Assembly: GCF_029714305.1 (NCBI RefSeq)
Contig: NZ_CP121647.1
Coordinates: forward strand, 2,872,501 to 2,936,500
DNA from: Bradyrhizobium sp. CB3481
GTDB taxonomy: Bacteria; Pseudomonadota; Alphaproteobacteria; Rhizobiales; Xanthobacteraceae
Reading direction: 5' to 3'
Length of the DNA stretch: 64,000 bases
The translations under genes were made by a program, and so were the position numbers. The notes beneath the pieces are model-generated. The model saw nothing but the letters and a program-made list of their open reading frames with translations. It was not told where the DNA came from and searched no databases. Positions 17,455-25,344 of this stretch are shown here, piece by piece. Within the stretch, counting starts at the first letter, position 1; the number at the start of each line of letters is the position of its first letter.

Positions 17455-18381
17455 TCACTGTATCGATCGATCCATTGATTGGATCGAGCCGGCTTGGCCG
17501 GCAAGGGTCCTGGCGATGCCAGAGATAACAGGAAGAAGCGGGTTGTCGTTATCGCTGCGCCAAACGAAGAACAATTCGGCTGGCCGCTGCCATTGCGTCA
17601 GGACCGGCCGCAGCGCCACACCGTTGAAACGGAGATTTTGCGCAGTTTCGGGCACCAGAGCCACGCCGACGCCGGAATGCACCATGGCGAGGATTGAATG
17701 GATCTGTGCGAGGTGATGCGCGTAGTTCGGCGCCAGGTTGGCGCGCGAGAACAGCTCGACCAAGAGATCGTGGAAATAGCGGGCTTCATAAGGTTCGTAC
17801 ATGATGAAGGGCTCGCTCGCGAGATCCTCCAGACGCAATTCGGTCACCTGCGCCAGCGGGTGGCCGCTCGGCAGCGCTGCCAACAGCGGCTCCGCAGTGA
17901 CGCGGAAAGCATCGAGATTGCCGCGTGGGATCGGCGGGCGCAGCAGGCCGATGTCGATCTCGCCGGAATCGAGCCGCTTGAGCTGGTCGCTGGAGACCAT
18001 CTCTTTCAGCGATATCTCGACATCGGGCAGTTCGCGTCGGCATGCCGCGACCAGCGACGGGACGTAACTATAGGCCGATGTCGCCGTAAAACCGACATTG
18101 ATTGATCCGGCCTTGCCCTTCGCCATCCGCCGGGCGAGCACGGCCGCGCTTTCGGCCAGCTTGAGGAGATGCCGGGCATCGGTCAGAAAACGCTGCCCCG
18201 CAGGCGTCAATCTGACGGCGCGGTTGCTGCGCTCTAGCAGCGTCACGTCGAGCACGCGTTCGAGAATCTGAATCTGACGGCTGAGCGGCGGCTGCGTCAT
18301 GTTCAGCCGTTGCGCGGCGCGGCCGAAATGCAGTTCTTCTGCAACTGCAACGAAGCAGCGCAACTGGCTCAATTCAAACAT
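17455..18381 (-). CDS. LysR-family regulator, probably of sugar-acid use
   Basis: A 308-residue LysR protein. The HTH is at residues 1-60 (MFELSQLRCFVAVAEELHFGRAAQRLNMTQPPLSRQIQILE), and the periplasmic-binding-like effector domain runs from about 90 to 300 (INVGFTATSAYSYVPSL, GEIDIGLLRPP, HSGVGVALVPETAQNL). The MTQPPLSRQI and INVGFT features recall the BenM/CatM-like branch that senses carboxylates. It lies between kdgD (same direction) and tctCBA (divergent), and a shared 14-bp motif occurs before both, so it probably regulates both. Confidence 0.9.
   Translation of the reverse strand: MFELSQLRCFVAVAEELHFGRAAQRLNMTQPPLSRQIQILERVLDVTLLERSNRAVRLTPAGQRFLTDARHLLKLAESAAVLARRMAKGKAGSINVGFTATSAYSYVPSLVAACRRELPDVEISLKEMVSSDQLKRLDSGEIDIGLLRPPIPRGNLDAFRVTAEPLLAALPSGHPLAQVTELRLEDLASEPFIMYEPYEARYFHDLLVELFSRANLAPNYAHHLAQIHSILAMVHSGVGVALVPETAQNLRFNGVALRPVLTQWQRPAELFFVWRSDNDNPLLPVISGIARTLAGQAGSIQSMDRSIQ
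17460..17473 (+). promoter_or_regulatory. Motif copy 1 upstream of kdgD
   Basis: GTATCGATCGATCC lies 69-82 bp before the kdgD start, inside the last codons of the LysR gene. Thirteen of its 14 bases recur at 18476-18489 before tctC. It overlaps a dyad TCGATCCA...TGGATCGA. It could be a binding site for the LysR protein encoded between the two copies. Confidence 0.4.
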
Positions 18382-18475
18382 GAAACCCGTATTTCAACCT
18401 GAGGCAGGGGTGCGCGGCGACTGTGCCGGCAGGCTGCTTCTATAGGTTGGTGCACGTCCGATCCATCCAAAAAAG

Positions 18476-18489
18476 GTATCGATCTATCC
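18476..18489 (+). promoter_or_regulatory. Motif copy 2 upstream of tctC
   Basis: GTATCGATCTATCC matches the copy before kdgD at 13 of 14 positions. It lies between the divergent LysR and tctC genes, 128 bp before the tctC start, a normal place for a LysR operator. Confidence 0.4.
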
Positions 18490-18616
18490 GCAGACTGGTT
18501 CATGGGCGAGCTTGCCCGTGACCTATCATCCTCCGAACGCGAACGCGAAGGCCCGCAGCCTGGCCCGTGAAACGGCAGGATTGCGCCGAATTGCGCAATG
18601 AAATGGAGGAAGTCCG

Positions 18617-19597
18617 ATGTCTACGCCATCTCTCGCCCGGGTAATTGCCGCCGCAATCCTTGCGGTATGCGCCTTGGCGCCCGGCCAAGCCGGCGCTCAA
18701 AATTTCGAACGACCGGTGCGGCTGGTCGTGCCTTTCGCTCCGGGCGGCACCTCGGACATTCTCGCCCGTCTGATCGGCCCAAAGCTGTCGGCCGCGATCG
18801 GACAGCCGGTTGTCGTCGAGAACAAGCCGGGCGCGGCCGGTAATCTCGGCGCGGATACGGTTGCCAAAGCGCAACCCGATGGCCACACCCTGTTGCTGAT
18901 GGATGTCGGCTCGCTTGCCACCGCGCCCAGCCTGTTTTCCGATCTTACCTTCGACGTACAGAAGGATCTGGCTCCGATTTCCATGGTGATGTTCGGTCCT
19001 TACGTGCTGGCCGTCCACGAATCGGTCCCGGCCAGGTCGCCGAAGGAACTGATCGAATACGCCAAGGCCAATCCCAACAAGCTTACGATTGCCAATTCCG
19101 GCGTCGGCGGCGCCACGCACATCACGGCAGTGGCAATGGCAAAGCAGCTCGGGATTCAGTGGAAGAACGTCCCCTACAAGGGCGGGGCGGCCGCCTCGCG
19201 CGCCGTCGTATCGGGAGAGAGCGGCGTCATCATCAACGGTGCCACGGCGACATTGCCCTTTGTGGTGAACAAGCAGCTGACCGGGCTTGCCGTCACCGGC
19301 GAGCAGCGGATTGCGTCGGCCCCCGATTTGCCGACATTCAAGGAGGCGGGCTTGCCCGGCGGCGACGCAGGAACGTGGCAGGGCATCCTGACCACGGGCG
19401 GCACGCCGCCTGCGATGGTCGCGCGGTTGAACGCCGAGATACGCAAAATCCTCGAGATGCCCGAAATTGCGCAGAAGATTGCCGAGCAGGGCGGTGTCGT
19501 GCGCGCTCAATCGCCGGAGGAATTCCGCAACTGGCTGAAGGATGCGACGGAGCGCTGGGGCACGATCATCCGCGAGGCCGGGATCAAGGGCAGTTGA
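18617..19597 (+). CDS. tctC: Tripartite tricarboxylate transporter binding protein (TctC/Bug family)
   Basis: A 326-residue periplasmic protein with signal peptide ending GQAGAQ. The Bug-family motifs are all there: RPVRLVVPFAPGGTSDILARLIGPKLS, VVENKPGAAGNLGADTVAKAQPDGHTLLL, YAKANPNKLTIANSGVGGATH, NVPYKGGAAASRAVVSGE and GTWQGILTTGGTPPAMVARL. It delivers a carboxylate to the TctBA membrane pair encoded just downstream. Given the LysR-kdgD neighbourhood, a sugar acid such as galactarate or glucarate is a plausible ligand, but that is inference. Confidence 0.92.
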   Translation: MSTPSLARVIAAAILAVCALAPGQAGAQNFERPVRLVVPFAPGGTSDILARLIGPKLSAAIGQPVVVENKPGAAGNLGADTVAKAQPDGHTLLLMDVGSLATAPSLFSDLTFDVQKDLAPISMVMFGPYVLAVHESVPARSPKELIEYAKANPNKLTIANSGVGGATHITAVAMAKQLGIQWKNVPYKGGAAASRAVVSGESGVIINGATATLPFVVNKQLTGLAVTGEQRIASAPDLPTFKEAGLPGGDAGTWQGILTTGGTPPAMVARLNAEIRKILEMPEIAQKIAEQGGVVRAQSPEEFRNWLKDATERWGTIIREAGIKGS

Positions 19598-19604
19598 GAG
19601 CAAG

Positions 19605-20057
19605 ATGATGACGCGTTTCCGGATCGACCTGCAGGATCTGCTGTTCGGCCTGTTCCTCGTCGCGGTCGCGACCGGAACTCTCGTCGCCACGCGCAACTTG
19701 ACGGTCGGTCACGCCGCCGATATGGGGCCGGGTTATATGCCGCGCGTCGTCGCGCTTGCGCTGTTGGGTTTTGGCCTCTTCTTCACCGGGCGCGGGTTCT
19801 GGGGCACGGGCCGCGGCATCGCAGCCGTTGAGCTGCGGCCGCTGCTCGCAATCCTGGCGTCTGTCGGCGTGTTCGCACTGGCGGCTGAGCGGCTGGGTCT
19901 TGCCATCGTCTCGGTCGTCACCGTGGTCTTCGCCAGCCTTGCGACGCGGGAAGGGCGGCTCCTCGAGACCGTGCCATTCGCCGTCGCGCTCTCAGGCGCC
20001 GCGGTGCTTCTGTTCGTCAAGCTGCTGGGCCTGCCGATTCCGATCTGGCCCCGCTAG
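19605..20057 (+). CDS. tctB: Tripartite tricarboxylate transporter small membrane subunit
   Basis: A 150-residue inner-membrane protein with four hydrophobic segments. It has the TctB pattern LFLVAVATGTLVATRNLTVGHAADMGPGYMPRVVALALLGFGLFFTGRG at the start and a second pair of helices at the C-terminus. The start at 19605 (or the next ATG at 19608) follows GAGAG and comes 7 bp after tctC. It is the poorly conserved partner of TctA. Confidence 0.87.
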   Translation: MMTRFRIDLQDLLFGLFLVAVATGTLVATRNLTVGHAADMGPGYMPRVVALALLGFGLFFTGRGFWGTGRGIAAVELRPLLAILASVGVFALAAERLGLAIVSVVTVVFASLATREGRLLETVPFAVALSGAAVLLFVKLLGLPIPIWPR

Positions 20058-20068
20058 GGCGCGCGCAT

Positions 20069-21568
20069 ATGGATCTCTTCAACAATCTGCTGATGGGCCT
20101 TTCGACGGCCCTCGAACTCAACAATTTGCTGTTCTGCCTGATCGGGGTGGTGATCGGCACCGCAATCGGCGTGCTGCCCGGCATCGGGCCGATTCCGACA
20201 GTCGCGTTGCTGTTGCCCTTCACCTTCGGCCTGTCGCCGGCCAGCGCCATGATCATGCTGGCCGGTATCTTCTACGGTGCGCAATATGGCGGCTCGACCA
20301 CCGCCATCCTGGTCAATGTGCCCGGAGAGACATCTTCGGTCGTCACCTGTATCGACGGTCATGAGATGGCTAAGCAAGGCCGCGCCGGAACCGCGCTCGC
20401 CATCGCCGCCATCGCCTCGTTCTTTGCCGGCACGATGGCGACGATCGTGATCGCGGTACTCAGCGTGCCGCTGTCGATCCTGGCGCTCAAATTCACCGCG
20501 GTCGAATATTTCAGCCTGCTCGTGCTCGGCCTGATCGCAGCGGTCGTGCTTGCCCACGGTTCGGTCGCCAAGTCGCTGGCGATGGTGCTGCTTGGGCTGT
20601 TGCTCGGCCTCGTCGGCATCGATGTTTCCTCGGGTGTTGCGCGCATGACCTTCGGCATTGCCGCGCTATCCGATGGTCTTGATTTCGTGCCGATCGCGAT
20701 GGGCCTGTTCGGGCTCGGTGAGATCATTGCCAATCTGGAGCGGCCGGCTGAACGGCGCGTTGTCGGCCAGTCGATTCGAAGCCTCATTCCGGGCATCGCG
20801 GACTTACGCGCTGCATTTCCGGCGATGGTGCGCGGCACGGCACTGGGCTCTGTGCTCGGCGTGCTGCCTGGCGGCGGGGCCGCGCTGCCTCCGTTCTCTT
20901 CCTATGCGCTGGAAAAAAAGCTCGCGCGCGATCCCTCGCGGTTCGGCAAGGGTGCCATCGAGGGCGTCGCCGGTCCGGAGGCCGCCAACAATGCAGGCGC
21001 CCAGACTAGTTTCATTCCGCTGCTGACGCTCGGCATTCCCGCCAACGCCCTTATGGCGCTGATGATTGGCGCGCTGATGATGCAGGGCATCCAGCCCGGT
21101 CCACAAATCATGACCGAGCAGCCCAAGCTGGTCTGGGGCGTGATCGCCAGCATGTGGGTTGGAAACCTGATGCTATTGGTAATCAACCTCCCGTTGATTG
21201 GGCTCTGGGTCTCGATGTTGAAAATCCCTTATCGCTTGCTGTTTCCAGCCATCGTTCTGTTCTGCTGTATCGGCACCTACGGCATTGCGAACAGCCTTTT
21301 CAATGTATGGTTGATGATGGGGTGCGCCATGGTCGGCTATTTCTTCATCAAGGTCGGCGTCGAGCCGGCACCGCTGCTGCTCGGCCTCGTGCTTGGCCCG
21401 CAGCTTGAGGAAAATTTCCGGCGCGCGATGCTGATCGCGGACGGCGACTTTACCGTCTTTCTGTCGCGGCCGATCAGCGCGGCGATTCTCGGCGTCGTCG
21501 CCACTCTGCTCCTGGCGATGTTGTCGCCACAAATCGTGAAGACGCGAAAGGAAGCGCTCGCGGAATAA
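20069..21568 (+). CDS. tctA: Tripartite tricarboxylate transporter large membrane subunit
   Basis: A 499-residue inner-membrane protein with about a dozen transmembrane helices and the two TctA signatures. These are GIGPIPTVALLLPFTFGLSPASAMIMLAGIFYGAQYGGSTTAILVNVPGE near the N-terminus and the internal repeat of it, GVLPGGGAALPPFSSYALEKKLA / GVAGPEAANNAGAQTSFIPLLTLGIPANA. It forms the secondary-transport channel with TctB and uses TctC-bound substrate. It is the last gene of the operon, with 11 bp after tctB. Confidence 0.93.
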   Translation: MDLFNNLLMGLSTALELNNLLFCLIGVVIGTAIGVLPGIGPIPTVALLLPFTFGLSPASAMIMLAGIFYGAQYGGSTTAILVNVPGETSSVVTCIDGHEMAKQGRAGTALAIAAIASFFAGTMATIVIAVLSVPLSILALKFTAVEYFSLLVLGLIAAVVLAHGSVAKSLAMVLLGLLLGLVGIDVSSGVARMTFGIAALSDGLDFVPIAMGLFGLGEIIANLERPAERRVVGQSIRSLIPGIADLRAAFPAMVRGTALGSVLGVLPGGGAALPPFSSYALEKKLARDPSRFGKGAIEGVAGPEAANNAGAQTSFIPLLTLGIPANALMALMIGALMMQGIQPGPQIMTEQPKLVWGVIASMWVGNLMLLVINLPLIGLWVSMLKIPYRLLFPAIVLFCCIGTYGIANSLFNVWLMMGCAMVGYFFIKVGVEPAPLLLGLVLGPQLEENFRRAMLIADGDFTVFLSRPISAAILGVVATLLLAMLSPQIVKTRKEALAE

Positions 21569-21582
21569 TTGGCGGCGACGAG

Positions 21583-21846
21583 CTATCCCGACGGAGAATG
21601 CAGGCAGCCGCCCGGGCGCGGTTTGCTCCCGCGCTTGTCGGCGGGCACGTTGCAATTGTCGATCCGCTGTTCGTCCATCCACTTCCTGCCCATGCGTTCC
21701 TTTCCGGTGAGGGATGGCCCGTTGGCGGGCACCATTGATTCAGCGTTCGGCGCGGTTTGGTCAGGTTGCCTGTCCTGCGCAAAAGCCGGGAGTGCAATGC
21801 ACGCCGCGAAAAGAAGGCTGATCAACCTCAGGTGAATCGGTTCCAT
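21583..21846 (-). CDS. Small exported hypothetical protein, 87 aa
   Basis: Signal peptide MEPIHLRLISLLFAACIALPAFAQ, then a short polar mature domain containing GKERMGRKWMDEQRIDNCNVPADKRGSKPRPGGC, with two Cys that may pair. The start at 21846 has AGG six bases upstream; the open frame extends further but without a better site. It ends 14 bp from the convergent tctA stop. Function unknown; it resembles short, basic secreted proteins common in Bradyrhizobium. It borders the methanol-oxidation locus but need not belong to it. Confidence 0.6.
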   Translation of the reverse strand: MEPIHLRLISLLFAACIALPAFAQDRQPDQTAPNAESMVPANGPSLTGKERMGRKWMDEQRIDNCNVPADKRGSKPRPGGCLHSPSG

Positions 21847-21977
21847 AGCGGACCTCGCTAAGAGTTCGCTCGCAAGATTAAACCTCTCGATATTCACGCG
21901 GCCACCCGGAACCTGGGAGCAATGGGCCGGTTGCCTCTCGTCATGTCGTGCGTGCATCACGAAGAAAGGAGAGACAC

Positions 21978-22298
21978 ATGAAGATGAAACAGCTCATTCT
22001 TGCGGGTTGCTCCGTCCTGGTGTTGAGCACCGGTGCGGCACTGGCGGGCCCGTGCGATACCAATCGCGCCGCCAGCGCGAAGGATGCCGGATCCGGACCG
22101 GCCAGGACCGGCGAACAGACGACCGGTATGGCCAGCAATACGGGGCAGCATCCGCCAACCGAAACGATGAACAAGTCAACTGACAACACCGCTGCTTCTT
22201 CGCAGGATGCACAGCGCCAGATGCAGGGGCAGCCGACGGCTGCACAGCAGGCGGAAGGTGCCAAGGGTGACCAGAAGACCGCGGACAAGGACTGCTGA
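21978..22298 (+). CDS. Small exported Cys-bracketed hypothetical protein, 106 aa
   Basis: Signal peptide MKMKQLILAGCSVLVLSTGAALA, then a low-complexity Ala/Gln/Thr/Lys-rich mature protein that begins GPC and ends KDC, so its only two mature cysteines lie at the two ends. GAAAGGAGAG precedes the ATG at 21978. It is probably periplasmic and disordered. I know of no function. It comes directly before the paired repeats and pqqA on the same strand, with a strong hairpin after its stop. Confidence 0.65.
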   Translation: MKMKQLILAGCSVLVLSTGAALAGPCDTNRAASAKDAGSGPARTGEQTTGMASNTGQHPPTETMNKSTDNTAASSQDAQRQMQGQPTAAQQAEGAKGDQKTADKDC

Positions 22299-22328
22299 GG
22301 CGCGAAGCTGAAGCCTTGCATGCATGGC

Positions 22329-22355
22329 CGGATCGATGCGGCCTACATCGATCCG
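22329..22355 (+). terminator. Hairpin terminator-like stem after the 106-aa gene
   Basis: CGGATCGATG (22329-22338) pairs perfectly with CATCGATCCG (22346-22355) around a 7-base loop, 31 bp after the stop codon. ATTTT follows after 12 bases. It likely separates this gene from the pqqA transcription unit. Confidence 0.6.
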
Positions 22356-22369
22356 CCGCTATGCGCATT

Positions 22370-22405
22370 TTGTCCAAGAGCGAAGTCGGCTTGTCCAAGA
22401 GCGAA
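22370..22405 (-). promoter_or_regulatory. Paired 15-bp direct repeat upstream of pqqA
   Basis: TTGTCCAAGAGCGAA occurs identically at 22370-22384 and 22391-22405, separated by GTCGGC, giving a 21-bp period. Read on the minus strand it is TTCGCTCTTGGACAA twice, which matches the pair upstream of xoxF (TTCGCTATTGAGCAA and TTCGCTCTTGGGCAA, also 6 bp apart). The pair ends 127 bp before the pqqA ATG. A two-turn tandem site suits an AraC-family activator. Confidence 0.7.
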
Positions 22406-22532
22406 ATGTCTGGCGCAGACGCGTGCAGATCTTTCCAACGAGCGATCTTCCACGCTTGCGCAATGGGCGGGGCCAACCTAGTTTTGATCCGGCACGGGCA
22501 TCGTGCCAAACACACTCCTTGGGAGGACCTTG

Positions 22533-22613
22533 ATGAGTTGGAAAACTCCGAAGATTGTGGAAGTGCCGGTGGGCATGGAAATCAACATGTACGCCTGCGC
22601 GGCGCGTAAGTAA
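22533..22613 (+). CDS. pqqA: PQQ precursor peptide PqqA, 26 aa
   Basis: A 26-codon gene encoding a peptide that begins MSWKTPKIVEVPVGMEINMY and ends CAARK. Glu16 and Tyr20, the residues that PqqE cross-links to make pyrroloquinoline quinone, are in their exact places (the ExxxY of MEINMY). GGGAGGA lies 6 bp before the ATG. None of pqqB, C, D or E is nearby, so this is an orphan or extra precursor copy whose product must be processed by enzymes encoded elsewhere. It sits in a XoxF locus, where extra precursor would meet demand for the cofactor. Confidence 0.96.
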   Translation: MSWKTPKIVEVPVGMEINMYACAARK

Positions 22614-22627
22614 CGCGTCGAAACGGT

Positions 22628-22671
22628 CTTGCCCGGCTCCGGCAACGGCCTGTTGCCGCGGGCCGGGCAAG
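22628..22671 (+). terminator. Strong hairpin after pqqA
   Basis: CTTGCCCGGCTCCGGCAAC pairs almost perfectly with GTTGCCGCGGGCCGGGCAAG around a 5-base loop, starting 15 bp after the pqqA stop. There is no long U-run. A stem like this is common between pqqA and what follows, where it stabilises the short abundant pqqA message. Here no other pqq gene follows. Confidence 0.7.
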
Positions 22672-22877
22672 CTGTATCTCTCCGAAAAGTTTTCCACCGT
22701 TTGCTGTCCACGCAAGGCCTGGGTCCCGCCGTAGCGCGCGGAACGGCCGAAAACGGTGGCAGATTGCATTCAGCCGATCTTTTTCATGCGTTCCCGTGTC
22801 TCGCCGATCGTCCCAGCGTCGTGCTAGGCTGAGTTCTCGGCTGACCTACCCAATTCCCCTCTGACCGCTGAATACGA

Positions 22878-23744
22878 ATGCTGACGCGTGCAAAGACCTT
22901 TCAGATGGCGGTTGTGTTGGTCGCGGCGTTGCTGCCGGTACCCGCTGACGCCGAGGGCTTCGACACCGAGCATATCTTCGCTTTCATGATCGGCGCCGAT
23001 GTCGGCACCCTCGGCGAGCGGGAATTTCAAACCGAAACGACGGGGCGCTTCGGCAGAAGCGGCGGCACGTACCGAGCGGTCGGCCATGAGTTCGAGCTCG
23101 AGTTCGTGCCTTTCAGGAATTTTCGCGTCGAGGTGGGCTCAGCGTTTGCATCGCATTTCATCAGCGACGTGCCGGGTCTTGACGACCAGCGCCGGCTGTC
23201 ATGGCAGGGCGGATCGATCGACTTCCGCTACCGCTTTCTCGATCGCGAAACCGCGCCATTCGGGCTCACCTTCGCGACAGAGTTGCACGGGCACCGTGTC
23301 GATGAAACGACGGCTGAATCGGTCAGAAGTTTCGGGACCGAATTCAGGCTGGCATTCGATCGCGAGCTGGTGCCCGATCGGATCATCGCGGCCTTCAACC
23401 TGCTCTATGAGCCGGAATGGACGCGCGTTATCGGCAGCGGCGTGATGGAGAAGGACTCCACCGCCGGCGCAGCGCTCGGCGTGCTGGCGCAGGTGCGCCC
23501 GGGCTTCCTGCTCGGCGGCGAGGCGCGATACTTGCGCAAGTATGAAGGGATCGGCCTGGACGAGCTGGCGGGGCAGGCGTTGTACGTTGGTCCCACGGCA
23601 TATTTCCAGCTGTCGAACCGCTCGCGGCTGACCGCGAGCTGGAGCATTCAGGCGTGGGGCCGTCCGTCCGGCTCGACGGCCAGCCTTGATCTCGTCAATT
23701 TCGACCGTCATCAGGCCCGGCTGGTATTTGGCGTGAATTTCTAG
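22878..23744 (+). CDS. Predicted outer-membrane beta-barrel protein of unknown function
   Basis: A 288-residue protein with a signal peptide (up to PVPADAEG), followed by alternating amphipathic strands such as YRAVGHEFELEFVPFRNFRVEVG, SWQGGSIDFRYRFLDR and RLTASWSIQAWG. It ends ARLVFGVNF with the C-terminal Phe needed for outer-membrane assembly. There are no cysteines. It has no TonB box or plug. It follows pqqA on the same strand and probably forms part of the envelope equipment of the methanol locus, but I cannot name the family. The start at 22878 lacks a clear ribosome site. Confidence 0.65.
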   Translation: MLTRAKTFQMAVVLVAALLPVPADAEGFDTEHIFAFMIGADVGTLGEREFQTETTGRFGRSGGTYRAVGHEFELEFVPFRNFRVEVGSAFASHFISDVPGLDDQRRLSWQGGSIDFRYRFLDRETAPFGLTFATELHGHRVDETTAESVRSFGTEFRLAFDRELVPDRIIAAFNLLYEPEWTRVIGSGVMEKDSTAGAALGVLAQVRPGFLLGGEARYLRKYEGIGLDELAGQALYVGPTAYFQLSNRSRLTASWSIQAWGRPSGSTASLDLVNFDRHQARLVFGVNF

Positions 23745-23861
23745 GCGCGAGACGCTACTCGGTTCGGGTTCCGGTCTTCACGCCGTAGTGAAACTTCCAT
23801 TCGCCGGTTAGCGTATTTGTCCGTGTTATCCATTCAGGAACTGCTCAAAGGGATATCAGGC

Positions 23862-24098
23862 ATGAACGCGATAGATTTGATCATAACCGTCTGTGCGGTG
23901 GCCTCGCCGACGACCTGCGAGGAAACCCATCTGGTCTTTTCTTCAGCCGTTTCGCTGCGGCAATGTGCTATGGCCGCGCAGCCCTACATCGCGCAGTGGA
24001 TCGGCGAACATCCGAAATGGACCGCGGTCAAGTGGCGCTGCGAATATCCGAGCAATAACCAGAAGGCCTCCGGCGAGCCGGTTTGGTCGGTGGTCTGA
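23862..24098 (+). CDS. Small cysteine-containing hypothetical protein, 78 aa
   Basis: Begins MNAIDLIITVCAVASPTTCEETHLVF and contains four Cys spread along the chain, plus a Trp-rich middle (IAQWIGEHPKWTAVKWRC). AAAGGGA precedes the ATG at 23862. The first 16 residues are hydrophobic but there is no standard cleavage site, so location is uncertain. I recognise the pattern as a conserved hypothetical often found in rhizobia, with no known role. It is convergent with the next gene, 18 bp apart. Confidence 0.6.
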   Translation: MNAIDLIITVCAVASPTTCEETHLVFSSAVSLRQCAMAAQPYIAQWIGEHPKWTAVKWRCEYPSNNQKASGEPVWSVV

Positions 24099-24116
24099 GC
24101 GCGATCTGCGACGCGG

Positions 24117-24467
24117 TTATTTGTTGCAGTCTTTCAGGTCCTTGTCCGCGATGGAGAACACAGCATCGGCCTTGATCTCGATGTCCCGGACAAAGCAGTG
24201 CCTGGCGCCGCGATAGCCGACCTTGGCATCGTAGCGTCCCGGCTCCACGCCGGAGATCCGCAGGCGTTCGTCGTGATCGACTTCCTTGTCCTTGTCGTTC
24301 AGGGTCTGGTTGGGACCCCAGTCGTTCTTGCCGGCCGGCGAGAGCTGAAAATCGGAAATGGTCGCGCTGGTCAGGTTCCATAGGCGGATGCCTTTTCCTT
24401 TTCCCTGCGCGGCGAGTTCATTGGCGCCCACCGACAGGACTATCAACAAGGCCAGAATCCACCGCAT
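24117..24467 (-). CDS. Small exported hypothetical protein of the methanol locus, 116 aa
   Basis: Signal peptide MRWILALLIVLSVGANELAAQ, then a compact domain with GIRLWNLTSATISDFQLSPAGKNDWGPNQTLNDKDKEVDHDERLRISGVEPGRYDAKVGYRGARHCFVRDIEIK, which reads like a small beta-sandwich. The acidic run NDKDKEVDHDE could bind a cation but is not an EF-hand. GAAAGGA lies six bases before 24467, which decides the start. It follows the pentapeptide-repeat gene 34 bp away on the same strand, so it probably belongs to the leftward operon 27776-24117. Confidence 0.7.
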   Translation of the reverse strand: MRWILALLIVLSVGANELAAQGKGKGIRLWNLTSATISDFQLSPAGKNDWGPNQTLNDKDKEVDHDERLRISGVEPGRYDAKVGYRGARHCFVRDIEIKADAVFSIADKDLKDCNK

Positions 24468-24501
24468 CGGACATCCTTTCATCGCAGGTCGCGTGGACCC
24501 G

Positions 24502-25296
24502 TCATTGCCTTACCAAACGATCTCGATTTTTCGCCTTGTCGAAATTTCTCGCTTTGTCGAGTCCGACTGGACCGATCAGCCGTGCTGAATCGAGATCGGC
24601 ACCGTCGAAATCGGTGTCGATGACGCTAACGCCGGTCAGGTCGGCGCCGCCGAGCTGGGCTCCCTTGAGCGAAGCGCCTGTAAGGTCGCCACCCCTGAGC
24701 ACGGCGAATTCGAGGTCGACGCGCGACAGGTCGGCGCCGCGGGCGTTGAGCCGCTCCAGATTGGCGGATCTGAGCACCGCGCGCATCAGGCCCATCGACT
24801 GGTTGCGCATGTCGGCGCCCAGATTGGCATCGGCGATCGAAGCTCCGACAAGGCTGGCGCCGCTCAGATCGGCGGCAACGCGCGCTCCCGACAGATCGGC
24901 GCCGTCGAGGCGGGCGCGAAGCATCTGCGTAGCGAACAGGTTTGCGCTCCTGAGGCTTGCACCGGTGAGATCGGCTTCCAGCAGCCATGCCTGGTCGAGG
25001 ATGGCGCGATCAAGCTTGGCGCCGGCAAGTTTTGTCTTGTTGAGCTTGGCCGCGCGGAAGATCGCGCCGGACAAGTCAAGGCCGGACAGGTCAAGGCCGG
25101 ACAGTCGTTTGGCGGTGAAATCGGCAGGCGCGGCGCTGGTTGCCGCCTTCAATGCGGCCTCGACCTCGCCGCGCGTCATCTCGGCCGAGACCATGTCTGG
25201 CGACGACAGGTCAACATGCCGCATCATGTCCTGCGCCGCTGCTGTCATGACCGCAACAGCAAGACCGAGCAGCGCGATTCCGATCGAGCGTTTCAT
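24502..25296 (-). CDS. Exported pentapeptide-repeat protein
   Basis: A 264-residue protein with signal peptide MKRSIGIALLGLAVAVMTAAAQ and, from about residue 60 to 250, tandem A(D/N)LxG-type pentapeptides (LSGLDLSGLDLSGAIFRAAKLNKTKLAGAKLDRAILDQ and so on). Such repeats fold into a right-handed quadrilateral beta-helix. Most studied ones are cytoplasmic, so an exported one is unusual. The start at 25296 follows GGGATTGAAG. It is read behind the NitT/TauT-like ABC genes with a 48-bp gap and may act with that transporter. Its ligand or partner is unknown. Confidence 0.85.
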   Translation of the reverse strand: MKRSIGIALLGLAVAVMTAAAQDMMRHVDLSSPDMVSAEMTRGEVEAALKAATSAAPADFTAKRLSGLDLSGLDLSGAIFRAAKLNKTKLAGAKLDRAILDQAWLLEADLTGASLRSANLFATQMLRARLDGADLSGARVAADLSGASLVGASIADANLGADMRNQSMGLMRAVLRSANLERLNARGADLSRVDLEFAVLRGGDLTGASLKGAQLGGADLTGVSVIDTDFDGADLDSARLIGPVGLDKARNFDKAKNRDRLVRQ

Positions 25297-25344
25297 CTTC
25301 AATCCCAATCGACGACGCATCCTAGCACCGGCCCCGGGCGCTGC

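Noticed and set aside
22078..22298. Possible lanmodulin-like EF-hand protein in the XoxF locus
   Set aside because: None of the small exported proteins here (21978, 23862, 24117, 27862) has DxDxDG-type EF-hands; the acidic run at 24117-24467 does not fit the loop spacing.
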